From positions 1-64,000 of the forward strand of contig CALXGN010000010.1 of NCBI GenBank assembly GCA_944387865.1: a stretch of DNA of 64,000 bases, written 5' to 3'. Below the pieces are notes generated by a model. The model searched no databases. It saw only the letters and a program-made list of their open reading frames with translations, and was not told the DNA's origin. Position numbers and translations under genes: made by a program. Position 1 is the stretch's first letter. Each line of letters starts with the position of its first letter. Source of the DNA: Scatomorpha stercorigallinarum (GTDB taxonomy: Bacteria; Bacillota; Clostridia; Oscillospirales; Oscillospiraceae). Below, one piece after another: positions 41,281-51,300 of the stretch.

Positions 41281-43070
41281 AAAAACAGCGCCAGATAAAC
41301 TATAACGCCCATCCTTTCCGGGTGTTCATGTCCTTTTTCCGCCCGCACATGGGCCTTTTCGTCCTCGACATGGCCTGCGCCATGACGGCCTCCGTCATCG
41401 ACCTCGTGTTCCCCTATGTCTCGCGCCTCTCCATGACCGAGCTGCTGCCGAACCGCCTCTTCGAGACGTTTTTCATCGTCATGGGCATCATGTTCCTGGC
41501 CTATGTCCTCAAGGGCGTGATGTACTACCTCATCACCGTCCTCGGCCACCGCATGGGCGTGTACATCGAAGCGGACATGCGCCACGCCGTGTTCAACCAC
41601 ATGCAGAGCCTGAGCTTTTCCTTTTTTGACCGCAACCGCACGGGCGTGCTCATGAGCCGCATCACCTCCGACCTCTTCGAGATCACGGAGCTCTCGCACC
41701 ACGGCCCGGAGGACATCGTCATCAGCGCGCTCACCATCATCGGCTCGATCGCCGTGATGTTCACCATCCAGTGGAAGCTGGCGCTGGTGCTGGCCGTCAC
41801 GCTGCCCATACTCATCGCCTTCACCCTCTCCCGCCGCGTGAACATGAAGCGCGCCAATATCGAGGTCAAGCGCCAGACCGCGGAGATCAACGCCTCCATC
41901 GAGAGCGGCATCTCCGGCATCCGCACGGCCAAGGCCTTCGCCAACGAAAAGACGGAGGACGACAAGTTCACCGAGGCCAACGAGCGCTATAAGAACTCCA
42001 AAAAAGCCTATTATAACGCCATGGGCGGCTTCATGAGCGGCATGGAGTTCACCACCAGCGTGATGCAGGTGCTGGTCATCGCCGCCGGCGGCTTCCTCAT
42101 CATGCGCGGCGACCTCGACTACATAGACCTGATGACCTTCACGCTCTATGTCTCCACCTTCGTCACCCCCGTGCGCAAGCTCGCGCAGTTTTCGGAGGTC
42201 TACATGCAGGGCACGGCGGGTTTCTCCCGCTTCCTGGAGCTGATGCGCACCGAGCCCGCCATCAAAGACGCGCCGGACGCCAGGGAGCTGAAGGACGTCA
42301 AGGGCGCCGTTGAATACCGCGGCGTGGGCTTCCGCTACAGCGAGGACAAGCCCTGGGTGCTGCGCGGCATCGACCTCAAGGTCGCCCCCGGCGAAAAGCT
42401 GGCCGTGGTCGGCCCCTCCGGCGGCGGCAAGACCACCCTTTGCCAGCTGCTGGAGCGCTTTTACGACGTGACGGAGGGCGCCGTGCTGGTGGACGGCCAG
42501 GACGTCCGCAGCGTGACGCAGGAGTCGCTGCGCCGCAGCATCGGCATCATCCAGCAGGACGTTTTCATCTTCGCCGGCACCATCAGGGACAACATCCGCT
42601 ACGGCCGGCCGGACGCCACGGACGCCGAGATCATCGCCGCCGCCGTGCGCGCGGAGATCCACCAGGACATCATGGCCATGCCGGACGGCTACGACACCTT
42701 CGTCGGCGAGCGGGGCGTGATGCTCTCCGGCGGGCAGAAGCAGCGGCTGAGCATCGCCCGCGTGTTTTTGAAGAACCCGCCCATCCTGGTGATGGACGAG
42801 GCCACCAGCGCCCTCGACTCCGTCACCGAGCAGCGCATCCAGGCCAGCCTGGACGCGCTCAGCGTGGGCCGCACGAGCGTCATCATCGCCCACCGCCTCT
42901 CCACCATCCGCGGCGCGGACCGCGTGGCCGTGGTGGAGGACGAGCACATCGCGGAGCTGGGCCCCCCGCAGGAGCTGCTCGCGCGCGGCGGCGAATTCGC
43001 CCGCCTCTGGAAGTCGCAGTTCGACGCCCAGGGTCCGGCGGACATATCCCATCAGGAGGAAAATAAATGA
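41277..43070 (+). CDS. ABC exporter, fused permease-ATPase
   Basis: A 597-residue half-transporter of the MsbA/BmrA type. Six membrane helices occupy residues ~15-310 (MACAMTASVIDLVFPYVSRL...). The ATPase has Walker A GPSGGGKTTL, signature LSGGQKQRLSIARVFL, Walker B ILVMDEATSALD and the H-loop IIAHRLS. It works as a homodimer exporting a hydrophobic substrate that cannot be named. The start is TTG overlapping the rnhA stop, behind AGGGAGGGG. Coupled to the following GNAT gene by ATGA. Confidence 0.9.
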   Translation: MKKQRQINYNAHPFRVFMSFFRPHMGLFVLDMACAMTASVIDLVFPYVSRLSMTELLPNRLFETFFIVMGIMFLAYVLKGVMYYLITVLGHRMGVYIEADMRHAVFNHMQSLSFSFFDRNRTGVLMSRITSDLFEITELSHHGPEDIVISALTIIGSIAVMFTIQWKLALVLAVTLPILIAFTLSRRVNMKRANIEVKRQTAEINASIESGISGIRTAKAFANEKTEDDKFTEANERYKNSKKAYYNAMGGFMSGMEFTTSVMQVLVIAAGGFLIMRGDLDYIDLMTFTLYVSTFVTPVRKLAQFSEVYMQGTAGFSRFLELMRTEPAIKDAPDARELKDVKGAVEYRGVGFRYSEDKPWVLRGIDLKVAPGEKLAVVGPSGGGKTTLCQLLERFYDVTEGAVLVDGQDVRSVTQESLRRSIGIIQQDVFIFAGTIRDNIRYGRPDATDAEIIAAAVRAEIHQDIMAMPDGYDTFVGERGVMLSGGQKQRLSIARVFLKNPPILVMDEATSALDSVTEQRIQASLDALSVGRTSVIIAHRLSTIRGADRVAVVEDEHIAELGPPQELLARGGEFARLWKSQFDAQGPADISHQEENK

Positions 43071-43627
43071 CCACAGACTATCGCATCGGGCGCGGCGGGC
43101 ACGAGGACCTGCACCGCGTCTACCCCATGATGTGCTACGATTTTGAAAGCTGGGAGCGCCCCACGGAGGCCGAGTTCCACGCCGCCATGCTGAAGGGCGC
43201 AGAGCTGCTGCTCTTAAAGGACGGCGAGGGCCGCGAGTGCGGCTATGCGCTGATGCTCAAGAGCCGCGGCGCCGGCTATGTGCTCCTCGGCTGGCTGGGC
43301 GTTTACCCCAACGTGCGCGGCCACGGCGTGGGCGGCGTGTTCCTCTCTCTGCTGAATGAGTGGTATTCAGCCCTCGACGGCATATTGCTGGAGGTGACGA
43401 AGTACCCGGAGCTGGAAAAGGCCCGCAAGCTGCACGCGTTCTATCAGCGCAACGGCTACGGCGACGTGGACTGCGCCTACACCTGCTACGGCGCGCCCAC
43501 CGCGCTCATGTACCACCCCCTCGCCGGCGCGCCGGACATATCCGCGCAGGTGAAGGCCATCATGAAAGACTGCTACCTGCCGCTCTACAGCGAGAAGCAG
43601 CAGGCGGAATATATCGGCATAAACTGA
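43067..43627 (+). CDS. GNAT-family N-acetyltransferase
   Basis: A 186-residue protein with the acetyl-CoA-binding motif WLGVYPNVRGHGVGGVFLSLLNEW (~residues 74-97, R-G-x-G-x-G type) followed by KARKLHAFYQRNGYGDVDCAY, the usual C-terminal GNAT segment. The substrate is unknown. Its ATG overlaps the ABC exporter stop, and CAGGAGG lies inside the exporter's end. It is the last gene of the long dnaA-gyrA-rnhA run. Confidence 0.82.
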   Translation: MTTDYRIGRGGHEDLHRVYPMMCYDFESWERPTEAEFHAAMLKGAELLLLKDGEGRECGYALMLKSRGAGYVLLGWLGVYPNVRGHGVGGVFLSLLNEWYSALDGILLEVTKYPELEKARKLHAFYQRNGYGDVDCAYTCYGAPTALMYHPLAGAPDISAQVKAIMKDCYLPLYSEKQQAEYIGIN

Positions 43628-43636
43628 GCGCGGGTG

Positions 43637-43665
43637 TTGACAAGCCGCCGCGCGCTGTATAAAAT
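43637..43665 (+). promoter_or_regulatory. proS promoter
   Basis: TTGACA (43637-43642), 17 nt, TAAAAT (43660-43665), about 50 nt before the proS ATG. Confidence 0.75.
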
Positions 43666-43718
43666 CATCATCTGTAAAATGTGCCCGGCGGAAGGGCCGC
43701 CGGCCAAGGAGGTCAATC

Positions 43719-45158
43719 ATGGCTAAAGAAAAACGGGTCCGCGAGATAACAGACATGGAACAGGATTTCGCCCAGTGGTTCACGGACGTGTGCACCAAGG
43801 CGGAGCTCATCGACTATTCGGACATAAAGGGCCTTTTCATACTGCGCCCCTACGGCTACGCCATCTGGGAGAATATACAGTCCTTCCTCGACAGGCGCTT
43901 CAAGGAGACGGGGCATGTCAACGTCTCCATGCCGCTGCTGATACCGGAGAGCCTTCTCCAGCGCGAAAAGGACCACGTGGAGGGCTTCGCGCCCGAGTGC
44001 GCCTGGGTGACCGTGGGCGGCAGCGAGGAGCTGCCCGAGCGGCTCTGCATCCGCCCCACGAGCGAGACGCTCTTCTGCCAGCACTGGAGCCATGTGATAC
44101 ACTCCTGGCGCGACCTGCCCTGCCTCTATAACCAGTGGTGCAGCGTCCTCCGCTGGGAAAAGACCACCCGCCCCTTCCTGCGCGGGCGCGAGTTCCTCTG
44201 GCAGGAGGGGCACACCATCCACGCCACGGCCGAGGAGGCCCTCTTCGAGACGCGCCAGATGCTGGAGATCTACGCCGAGCTCTGCGAGACGCAGCTGGCC
44301 ATGCCCGTGATCCGCGGCGACAAGACGAACAAGGAAAAGTTCGCCGGCGCGGAGAACACCTACACCATCGAGTGCATGATGCACGACCGCAAGGCCCTGC
44401 AGGCCGGCACCAGCCACTATTTCGGCGACGGCTTCGCCAAGGCCTTCGGCATCACCTTCTCCGATAAGGAGAACAAGCTCCAGTCCCCCTTCGAGACCAG
44501 CTGGGGCCTCTCCACCCGCACCATCGGCGGCCTTATCATGACGCACGGGGACAACAACGGCCTTGTGCTGCCGCCGAACATCGCCCCTATCCAGGTCATC
44601 GTGCTGCCCATCGCCGCCCACAAGCCGGGCGTGACGGAGGCGGCGGAGGCCGTCGTCGCGCGGCTGAAGGCCGCCGGCGTGCGCGTGAAGGGCGACTTCT
44701 CCGACAATTCCCCCGGCTGGAAGTTTGCCGAGTGGGAGATGAAGGGCGTCCCCGTGCGCCTGGAGCTGGGCCCGCGCGACATCGAGGGCGGCGTCTGCGT
44801 CGCCGCAAGGCGAGACAGCGGCGAAAAAATCACGCTTCCGCTCGAAAACCTTGAGGACAGCGTGAAGGAGCTGCTCTCCGCCGTCCAGCAGGGCCTCTTC
44901 GACAAGGCGAAGCGCAACCTCGACGAGCACACCTACACCGCTACGACCGTGGACGAGGTGAAGGACATCATCGAGAACCGCGGCGGCGGCTTCGTCAAGA
45001 CCATGTGGTGCGGCGACGAGGCCTGCGAGCTGAAGATGAAGGAGCTCGCCGGCGTGTCCAGCCGCTGCATGCCCTTTGAGCAGGAGGACCTGGGCGAAGT
45101 CTGCCCCGTCTGCGGCCGCCCGGCGAAAAAGATGATCATCTGGGGCGTCGCATATTAA
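43719..45158 (+). CDS. proS: prolyl-tRNA synthetase, eukaryote/archaea-like type
   Basis: A 479-residue class II synthetase. Motif 2 (LYNQWCSVLRWEKTTRPFLRGREFLWQEGHT), RPTSET and TSWGLSTRTIGGLIMTHGD identify ProRS. It lacks the bacterial editing insertion between motifs 2 and 3 and has a C-terminal domain with Cys pairs (MWCGDEAC; CPVCG) ending in WGVAY, the eukaryote/archaea-like form carried by some Clostridia. CAAGGAGGTC precedes the ATG. Confidence 0.95.
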   Translation: MAKEKRVREITDMEQDFAQWFTDVCTKAELIDYSDIKGLFILRPYGYAIWENIQSFLDRRFKETGHVNVSMPLLIPESLLQREKDHVEGFAPECAWVTVGGSEELPERLCIRPTSETLFCQHWSHVIHSWRDLPCLYNQWCSVLRWEKTTRPFLRGREFLWQEGHTIHATAEEALFETRQMLEIYAELCETQLAMPVIRGDKTNKEKFAGAENTYTIECMMHDRKALQAGTSHYFGDGFAKAFGITFSDKENKLQSPFETSWGLSTRTIGGLIMTHGDNNGLVLPPNIAPIQVIVLPIAAHKPGVTEAAEAVVARLKAAGVRVKGDFSDNSPGWKFAEWEMKGVPVRLELGPRDIEGGVCVAARRDSGEKITLPLENLEDSVKELLSAVQQGLFDKAKRNLDEHTYTATTVDEVKDIIENRGGGFVKTMWCGDEACELKMKELAGVSSRCMPFEQEDLGEVCPVCGRPAKKMIIWGVAY

Positions 45159-45173
45159 GTCGGGGGTGGGAAA

Positions 45174-45914
45174 ATGCAACCGAGCATACAGCTTTCCAGC
45201 ACGCTGCGCATCGCCCTTGTCATACTGGTGATCGCGTCCGTCGTGCTGGCCATACACCTCCTCACCCGCAGCGAAAAGCTGCGCGCGCGCACGCTCTCGC
45301 TTTTGTGCGTGGCCGCGCTTCTCGTGGGCTGGGCCTGCCTGTTCGCGCTGTCCCGGGGGGAGCCCGACCCGCACACGCTGGAGGGCTTTGAGCCCTTCGA
45401 CGCGCAGCAGCTCTCCGCCGCCGGCGAAGCGCTGGAGGACGCCGCGGCGCTCGAGTTCCTGGACGCCGCCAACGCCGCCGGCGCGCGCCTGAGCGCCATC
45501 GACATCAGCTTCCGGGACGGCAAATTCAGCCACATGGACTTCACCGCCGTATTCAGCGGCGGCGAGGACAGCTGGATGCGCAACATCGACGTCACGGCAG
45601 ACGGCCGTGCCATCGCCGGCGGGCGCTCGCTCGTTGAAGCGGACGCCGCGCTGCCTGCGCTCTCCGATATCGCCGGCGCCCTCGCGCGCCTGGAAGAGGC
45701 CAGCTGGACGGAGGCCCTCGGCCTTGACGCCTCCGCCGGCTCCCTGACGCTTGCCCTCGCGCCCGCCACCACCTCCGCGGCGGCTGAGTGCGGATACACC
45801 CTCGCCGGCAGCGAGATTACGGCCGGAGCCGTCATCGAGAGCGACGATATCTGCGCCGTGCTGAATATCGTGTCCGGCGACGGCGCGATGGTCGATGTGC
45901 TGATCGTCCTCTGA
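45174..45914 (+). CDS. two-helix membrane protein, unknown function
   Basis: A 246-residue protein. Two hydrophobic helices near the N-terminus (LRIALVILVIASVVLAIHLL, ~11-30; TLSLLCVAALLVGWACLFAL, ~40-59) are followed by an Ala/Glu/Asp-rich domain of ~185 residues (FTAVFSGGEDSWMRNIDVTADG...). I recognise no family. It begins 15 bp after proS with TCGGGGGTGGG as a plausible ribosome site, so it is probably co-transcribed with proS. Confidence 0.65.
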   Translation: MQPSIQLSSTLRIALVILVIASVVLAIHLLTRSEKLRARTLSLLCVAALLVGWACLFALSRGEPDPHTLEGFEPFDAQQLSAAGEALEDAAALEFLDAANAAGARLSAIDISFRDGKFSHMDFTAVFSGGEDSWMRNIDVTADGRAIAGGRSLVEADAALPALSDIAGALARLEEASWTEALGLDASAGSLTLALAPATTSAAAECGYTLAGSEITAGAVIESDDICAVLNIVSGDGAMVDVLIVL

Positions 45915-46195
45915 CCGGCCAGGCTGCGCCTGGAGGCATTTGCCTGCGGCCCGCCCGCAGGCGGGGGGATGCAGGGACGAAAGTCCCTGCGACCCAGGTG
46001 CCACCCCATTTCTTTGGTCTTGCCCAAAGAAACGGGAGTGGCGCCCCAAAGAAAAGCGCTTTGGTGCGCATCGGAGGCGCGAGCTGTCTTTTATGGCTTT
46101 CTGCGTGTCGAAGGTGGTCATCCCGTCATCGAATAGGTGTTCAGCACCGCCGACCGTGCGTTGCTTCGCTTCGCTCGCGGCACTACGTACACAGA
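45915..46195. repeat. dispersed repeats: GCGCAGCCTGG-type unit and family B (copy 4)
   Basis: Starts directly at the stop with CAGGCTGCGCCTGGAGGCA. Family B spans ~45968-46085 (CACCCCATTTCTTTGGTC; GGCGCCCCAAAGAAAAGCG). Bases 46110-46190 are the TGCGTTGCTTCGCTTCGCTC stretch, also near 2700 and 23070. No gene. Confidence 0.72.
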
Positions 46196-46612
46196 TCGGG
46201 GGGCAAGGGGGCGGAGCCCCCAATAAACGCCGCGACAAGCACCTGCCCCAAACCACGCGAACCACGTCCGTGGGCGGGCTCCGCCCGCCCCGCCCATTTC
46301 GCACGCCCGCGCCCCCAGCGCGGGCGGCGTATTTAAGTCCCATTTTGCTTAAGCAAAATGGGACACCTTAGAAAACCCCGTGTGGTCAGCGGCACCCAAC
46401 GCCGCAAGCATAGGAATGGCCGCCCGCATAGGGCGGCCAAAATCCCCGGCGGGCTTTGCCTGCCGGGGATACCTTATCTTGCGCCTCTGAGGCGCAACCG
46501 CGCCGCCGTGCGGCGCGCAAAATGTATGGCTCTTTGGGGCGAAAGCCCCAAAGAGCCATACATTTTTTATGGAGGGGAGCCTACGAGGGGGACCCCCGGT
46601 CCCCCTCGTAAT
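46196..46612. repeat. multi-hairpin dispersed element, family E (copy 2)
   Basis: Second copy of 12560-12988 with the same order of seven hairpins. Stem C is CCCCGGC...GCCGGGG here against CGCCCCG...CGGGGCG in copy 1, around the same GGGCTTTGCCT loop (four of seven pairs compensatorily changed). Stem D ends T-A instead of C-G. Hairpin F loop is GAAA instead of AAAA. As in copy 1, hairpin G ends ~5 bp from the stop of a minus-strand gene. Confidence 0.85.
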
Positions 46613-46613
46613 C

Positions 46614-48134
46614 TCATTCCTCTACTTCCTTCAACCTGTCCGCAAACTGGCTCTCCAGCGCGCTCTGCTTGTCCGCGCGGGACTTGTAGTTGCGTACGTT
46701 GCTGGTGGCGTTGAGGACGGGCGTGATGGTGCCCGCGCCGGCCACGCAGCCGCCGGGGCAGGCCATGCCCTCGAGCAGATAGCCGTTCCGCTTGCCGGCC
46801 TTAGCCATAGTGAGCATCTTGCGGCACTCGCGCAGGCCGTCGCCGTACTCCACGTCCACATGCCGGTCGGGGTCGATGCGGGATATGGCCTCCGCCACCG
46901 CGGCGGCCACGCCGCCGACAACGGCGAAACCGCGGCCCGCGCCGGTGCCCTTGTCGAAGTCCTCGTCGCCCTCGTCCGGGACCAGGGTGGCAAAGTCGAT
47001 GTCCTTGGCGTCGAACATGCCCTGCAGCTCCTCAAAGGTGAGCACGAAATCGACGTCCGAGCGCACGGTGCGGCGGCTCGCCTCGAGTTTTTTGGCCGCG
47101 CAGGGGCCGACGAACACGATGCGCGCGTCCGGGTTGTCCTTCTTCATCAGGCGGGCGGTGAGCACCATCGGCGTCAGCGCCATGGAGATGTTTTCCTTGA
47201 ATTCGGGGAACAGCTTCTTGGCCATCACGCTCCAGGCGGGGCAGCAGCTGGTGGCCATGAAGTCCAGCTTCTCCGGCACGTTGTCCAGGAAGTCGTGCGC
47301 CTCCTCCACGGTGCAGAGGTCCGCGCCGATGGCGACCTCCACCGTGTCGGCGAAGCCGAGGATGCGCATGGCTTTTTTCAGCTTGGCGGGGGTGGCGTTC
47401 TTGCCGAACTGGCCCACGAAGGCCGGCGCCACGCAGGCGATGACCTTGTCGCCCTTGCGTATCGCCTGGATGAGCTGGAAGATCTGGCTCTTGTCCGCGA
47501 TGGCCGCGAAGGGACAGTTCACAAGGCACATGCCGCAGCTGACGCACTTGTCATAGTCTATCTTGGCCCTGCCCTTTTCGTCGGAGCCGATGGCGTCCAT
47601 GCCGCAGGCCTTGGCGCAGGGGCGCTCAAGGCGGCTGATGGCGTTATACGGGCACTGGTTCATGCAGCGGCCGCAGCGGATGCACTTTTCCGGGTCGATG
47701 TGGCTCTTGCCGTCGCGGCCCACGGAAATGGCCCCCTTGGGGCAGACGTTCATGCAGGGGCGCGAAAGGCAGCCCTGGCAGTTGGAGGATATGCGCATCT
47801 CCTTCGGCGGGCAGGCGTTGCAGGCAAAGGGGATGATGTTTATCAGCGGGGGCTCGTAATATTTTTCAGGCAGGGCCGCCTGCTCGATCCCGTCGCTCGC
47901 AAGGCTGATTTCCGCCGCGGTCCGCAGCGGCAGGCCGCAGGCCAGCCGCAGCCTTTCTGTGACAATTGCCCTCTCAAGGAACACGTCATTCCTGTAATGT
48001 GCGTCTTCGCCTGGAATAATTTTGTAGGGCAGCTCGTCTATGCGCGAATAATCGCCGCCCTCGTAGGCAAGGCGGGCGACCTCGGTAAAAACGCTGCGGC
48101 GGAGGTCGTCTACCGCGCTGTGGACACCTCTCAT
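46614..48134 (-). CDS. [FeFe] hydrogenase, group B-like monomeric
   Basis: A 506-residue iron-sulfur protein. Residues ~105-215 carry ferredoxin-type cysteine clusters (CNACPPKE; CQGCLSRPCMNVCP; CIRCGRCMNQCP; CVSCGMCLVNCP). The H-cluster motifs follow: TSCCPAW (L1), FVGPCAAKKLEA (L2) and MACPGGCVAGAG (L3). L1 has Ala where classical group A enzymes have Gly, and L2 has GPC not MPC, as in group B hydrogenases. It should make or consume H2 with ferredoxin. No maturation genes (hydEFG) are in the window. AAGGAGGCC precedes the ATG. Confidence 0.85.
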   Translation of the reverse strand: MRGVHSAVDDLRRSVFTEVARLAYEGGDYSRIDELPYKIIPGEDAHYRNDVFLERAIVTERLRLACGLPLRTAAEISLASDGIEQAALPEKYYEPPLINIIPFACNACPPKEMRISSNCQGCLSRPCMNVCPKGAISVGRDGKSHIDPEKCIRCGRCMNQCPYNAISRLERPCAKACGMDAIGSDEKGRAKIDYDKCVSCGMCLVNCPFAAIADKSQIFQLIQAIRKGDKVIACVAPAFVGQFGKNATPAKLKKAMRILGFADTVEVAIGADLCTVEEAHDFLDNVPEKLDFMATSCCPAWSVMAKKLFPEFKENISMALTPMVLTARLMKKDNPDARIVFVGPCAAKKLEASRRTVRSDVDFVLTFEELQGMFDAKDIDFATLVPDEGDEDFDKGTGAGRGFAVVGGVAAAVAEAISRIDPDRHVDVEYGDGLRECRKMLTMAKAGKRNGYLLEGMACPGGCVAGAGTITPVLNATSNVRNYKSRADKQSALESQFADRLKEVEE

Positions 48135-48180
48135 TGGGTTGTGGCCTCCTTATATATAATGTAGTGGGCTTGACAGCAGC

Positions 48181-48209
48181 ATTATACCGCAGGCGTGCGG
48201 CATTTGCAA
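48181..48209 (-). promoter_or_regulatory. promoter of the hydrogenase gene
   Basis: Minus strand TTGCAA (48204-48209), 17 nt, TATAAT (48181-48186), ~45 nt before the start codon. Confidence 0.75.
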
Positions 48210-48261
48210 TAAAAAAACCGCCGGGCCGCGCCCGGAGGCACAGCGCCGCGGCCCGATGCGT

Positions 48262-48291
48262 AAAAAAACCGCCCCGGGAGGCCCGGGGCGG
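48262..48291 (-). terminator. terminator of the left SLH gene
   Basis: Minus strand CCGCCCCGGG-CCT-CCCGGGGCGG (48269-48291) followed by TTTTTTT (48262-48268), 35 nt after the SLH stop. The right SLH gene ends in a very similar hairpin. Confidence 0.9.
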
Positions 48292-48325
48292 GAAAACTAT
48301 GTTTTATTTTAATATAGCGGGGGGA

Positions 48326-51300
48326 TCAGGTGTTGTCGTCCACACCCCAGCTGCCAGACTGCAGGGCAACGGTAACATCGTTGCTGCCATCGGCATTAAC
48401 GGTGACCGTGGTCAGGCCAGTGATGTCGAGGTAGGTGAACACCTTGTCGGCAGCGGCGGCATCAGCAGCGGACTCCTGAGAGGAGACGTTCACGCCACCG
48501 ACAATGATCTTGCTGAGCTGTTCGCCAACGGCAGCCAGAGCACTCTTATCGCCGTTGTACTTCAGAGCGACGTTGAACTTGTTGCCGGCGGTAACGGTGA
48601 AGCTCTCAGAAGCGTTCACGGCCGCATCGTTGGCGAGGGAGAAGTACTGGACAGCCCCAGAATCCGAATCGAGCTTCAGGGTGATCTTGGCGTCGATGCT
48701 CTTAACGGACACCTTGTCGACAGCGGGGACGAACTCATCGGTCCAGAAATTATCGCCGGACGCGCTAAAGGTCTTGGTGCCAACAACATCTTTTACGCCG
48801 TTCTCAATGGAATAAGTGGCGGACAGATTCTTGGCGTCAGCACGCACAAACGCGAGCTTCACCTTTTCGCCGATATCGAGCGTGGCAACGTACTCGTTGG
48901 CAATCTGCTTCTCAGCATCAGTGCCCTCAATGATGTAGGGGGTGAAATCAGTCAGGCTGTTCACGAAGGTAACCTTGCGATAGACGTCCTTGATGTTGAG
49001 GTTGATGTTGTAGACGCCGTGCGGGGCCAGCGGGCTCAGGTCGAGCTCGACCCACTTGTTGCCAGCGCTGTCCTTAACAACAGTGCCGGTAAGCGTGGCC
49101 TTGCCATATTTGACGACCTCAGAATCCTCAGCGCCCGTACGCAGGTAGCTCCAGTCAACATCAGCCATGACCGTGGCGCCAGCGTCGAGAGTATCGACAT
49201 CGGCGTGGTCAAGGATGACGGGCTCGTTCTCATAGCCGGCGTCTATCGTCCAGCCTTCGCCTGTAATGTTGCCGTAAGCAGTGACAGTGCCGTACTTCTG
49301 GTTGATGACGTAGATGACGTCGACGACGCCGCTGGCGTTCCAGGTGTAGCCGACCTGCAGGAGCGCGTTGGCATAGTCAGAGTAATCGCTGTACCAGAAA
49401 TCGTCAAGGCTCTCGACGGAGTCAACGATCAGCTTGCCGGCCTCTTCACGCAGCTCAACTATGGTAGCCTCGCTGCTGACCTGGCGCTCAACGCCCTCGT
49501 GCACCGGATCAAAGACGAACATGTTGTTGGTCGGGTGCTTGTAGACCTTGACCGTGTCGTAGATGTAGTCAGTGATCGGGGCAGCAGCGGTGAGGCTGTA
49601 CACACCGTTGGTCACGGTGAAGTTGTAGAAGCCCTTGCCGTAGCCGTCATTGCTGTCAACGGTGATCCAGGTGTCCTTGGCAGAGCCGTTCAGGTAGGCG
49701 CCCTCGAAGCGGTAGAGGCCGTTGCCCAGAGCCTCATCATTGAGCGCCGCAGAGGTGATATCCTCGGGCAGGAACAGGTAGCCGCTGGAAGCAGTGGCAG
49801 CCTCGAACGCGAAGATGGTGTCAGCGTAGAAGGCGTCGGTGCTCGGGTCGTAGCTGCCGGAGACAATGATGTCCTGCAGGTACACTTCCTTGGCGGTGAA
49901 GCCGTCGGACAGCTTCTCGATCATGTCGTCGACGCCGTCGTACGGGGTGACGGTCAGGTCGGTGCCGCGGTCGGAGGCAACGAAGATCTTCACAGAGTCG
50001 TTGTCGTAGAACACCTTGAGCCCCTCAGCGCCGTTGTTCTTCGTGGTGTTGAACATGAAGGAGCTGGCGGTGAAGGTGGCGGAGTTGTTCGCGCCGGTCT
50101 TGAGAGCGTAGGCGGAAGCGTAGATGTTGTTGCTCTCGAAGAGCTCGGTGGCGGAGGTCAGAGCGGTCTTGTTGTAGACAGCCGTGGTGATGTCGTAGTA
50201 GCCGTTGGTGTTGTTGTTAGTCGCGGTCCTCTCGAGCTGGTTAGCAACAGTGTTGGTCACAGGGACCTCGATGGGCTCGCCGGTGGTGACATCGACGAAC
50301 TGAGCGGCGTAGGTCCAGTCATGGAACCAAGCGTCGTGGGCGGAGGTCACGCGGCTGGTGCCGGTGAAGTAGCCGATGACGCGGACAGCCTGAGCGTTGG
50401 CGTCGATGACGTGGCCGTGAGTGTCGAGCCTGAGGGCGACGACGGCGTTGCGCTTAATGACGTCCCAAATGTTGTCCTTAACAAAGACGGACAGCTCGAG
50501 GACGGTGTCGTCAGCCATGGTGATGGTGCCGCGGGTCTTGCTGTAGTCCTTCACAGTGCCGGTGGTGGTGCTGATCGGGTAAACATGCCAGGCCTCGTTG
50601 GTCTTGTCGACCGTGCTGTTGGTGTGGATGTAAACAACGGTGTCGCGGTTGTGGAGATCCTTGATATCGTTGATGATATCGCTGTTAGCCATGACGTCGT
50701 CCTTGCCGTCGTTGTCATAGATAACGGTGGTCTCGCGGGTCTCGGAGCGGACGCCCAGAGTGCCGAGGTCGTAGTAGAAGCTCACGCCGGCGGTGCCGAG
50801 GCTGCCGTTGTCAACGAAGTTGTACTCGTAGTAATCGTAGCCGTAATCGGTGCCGATGGTCTTGTCAACGGTGGTGCTCTTCTCGAGCTTGGCAACGGCG
50901 GAAGAGGTGATGTTGTTGCAGGTCAGAGCGGTGACGGTGGCCTTGTCGATGACGTAGATGGCGCCGCCGCTGGTGTACCAGATCTTGGCGGCATGGTACA
51001 TCATGTCGATGTCGGTGTTGGCGGCGACTTCGACGTCAGCCTTCTCGCCGGTGGTGGTCTTGTCGACCTCGTACTTGTTCTGCACGGACACGCGAGTCTT
51101 GGAATTGCCCATGCCCTCGTTGTCGACTATAATACCTTCAACGGACTTCAGGCCGTAGACTTTCTCGCCCAGGGTGCCTTCCATGGTGGCACGGTCGGCA
51201 AACTCGGTGTAGCGGAGGATGTAGTCGCCGAGGGAGGGGCTGTACACCACGACGCCGACGCTGGTCAGGGCGTTGAAGGCGTACAGGATGGCCTGCTGGC

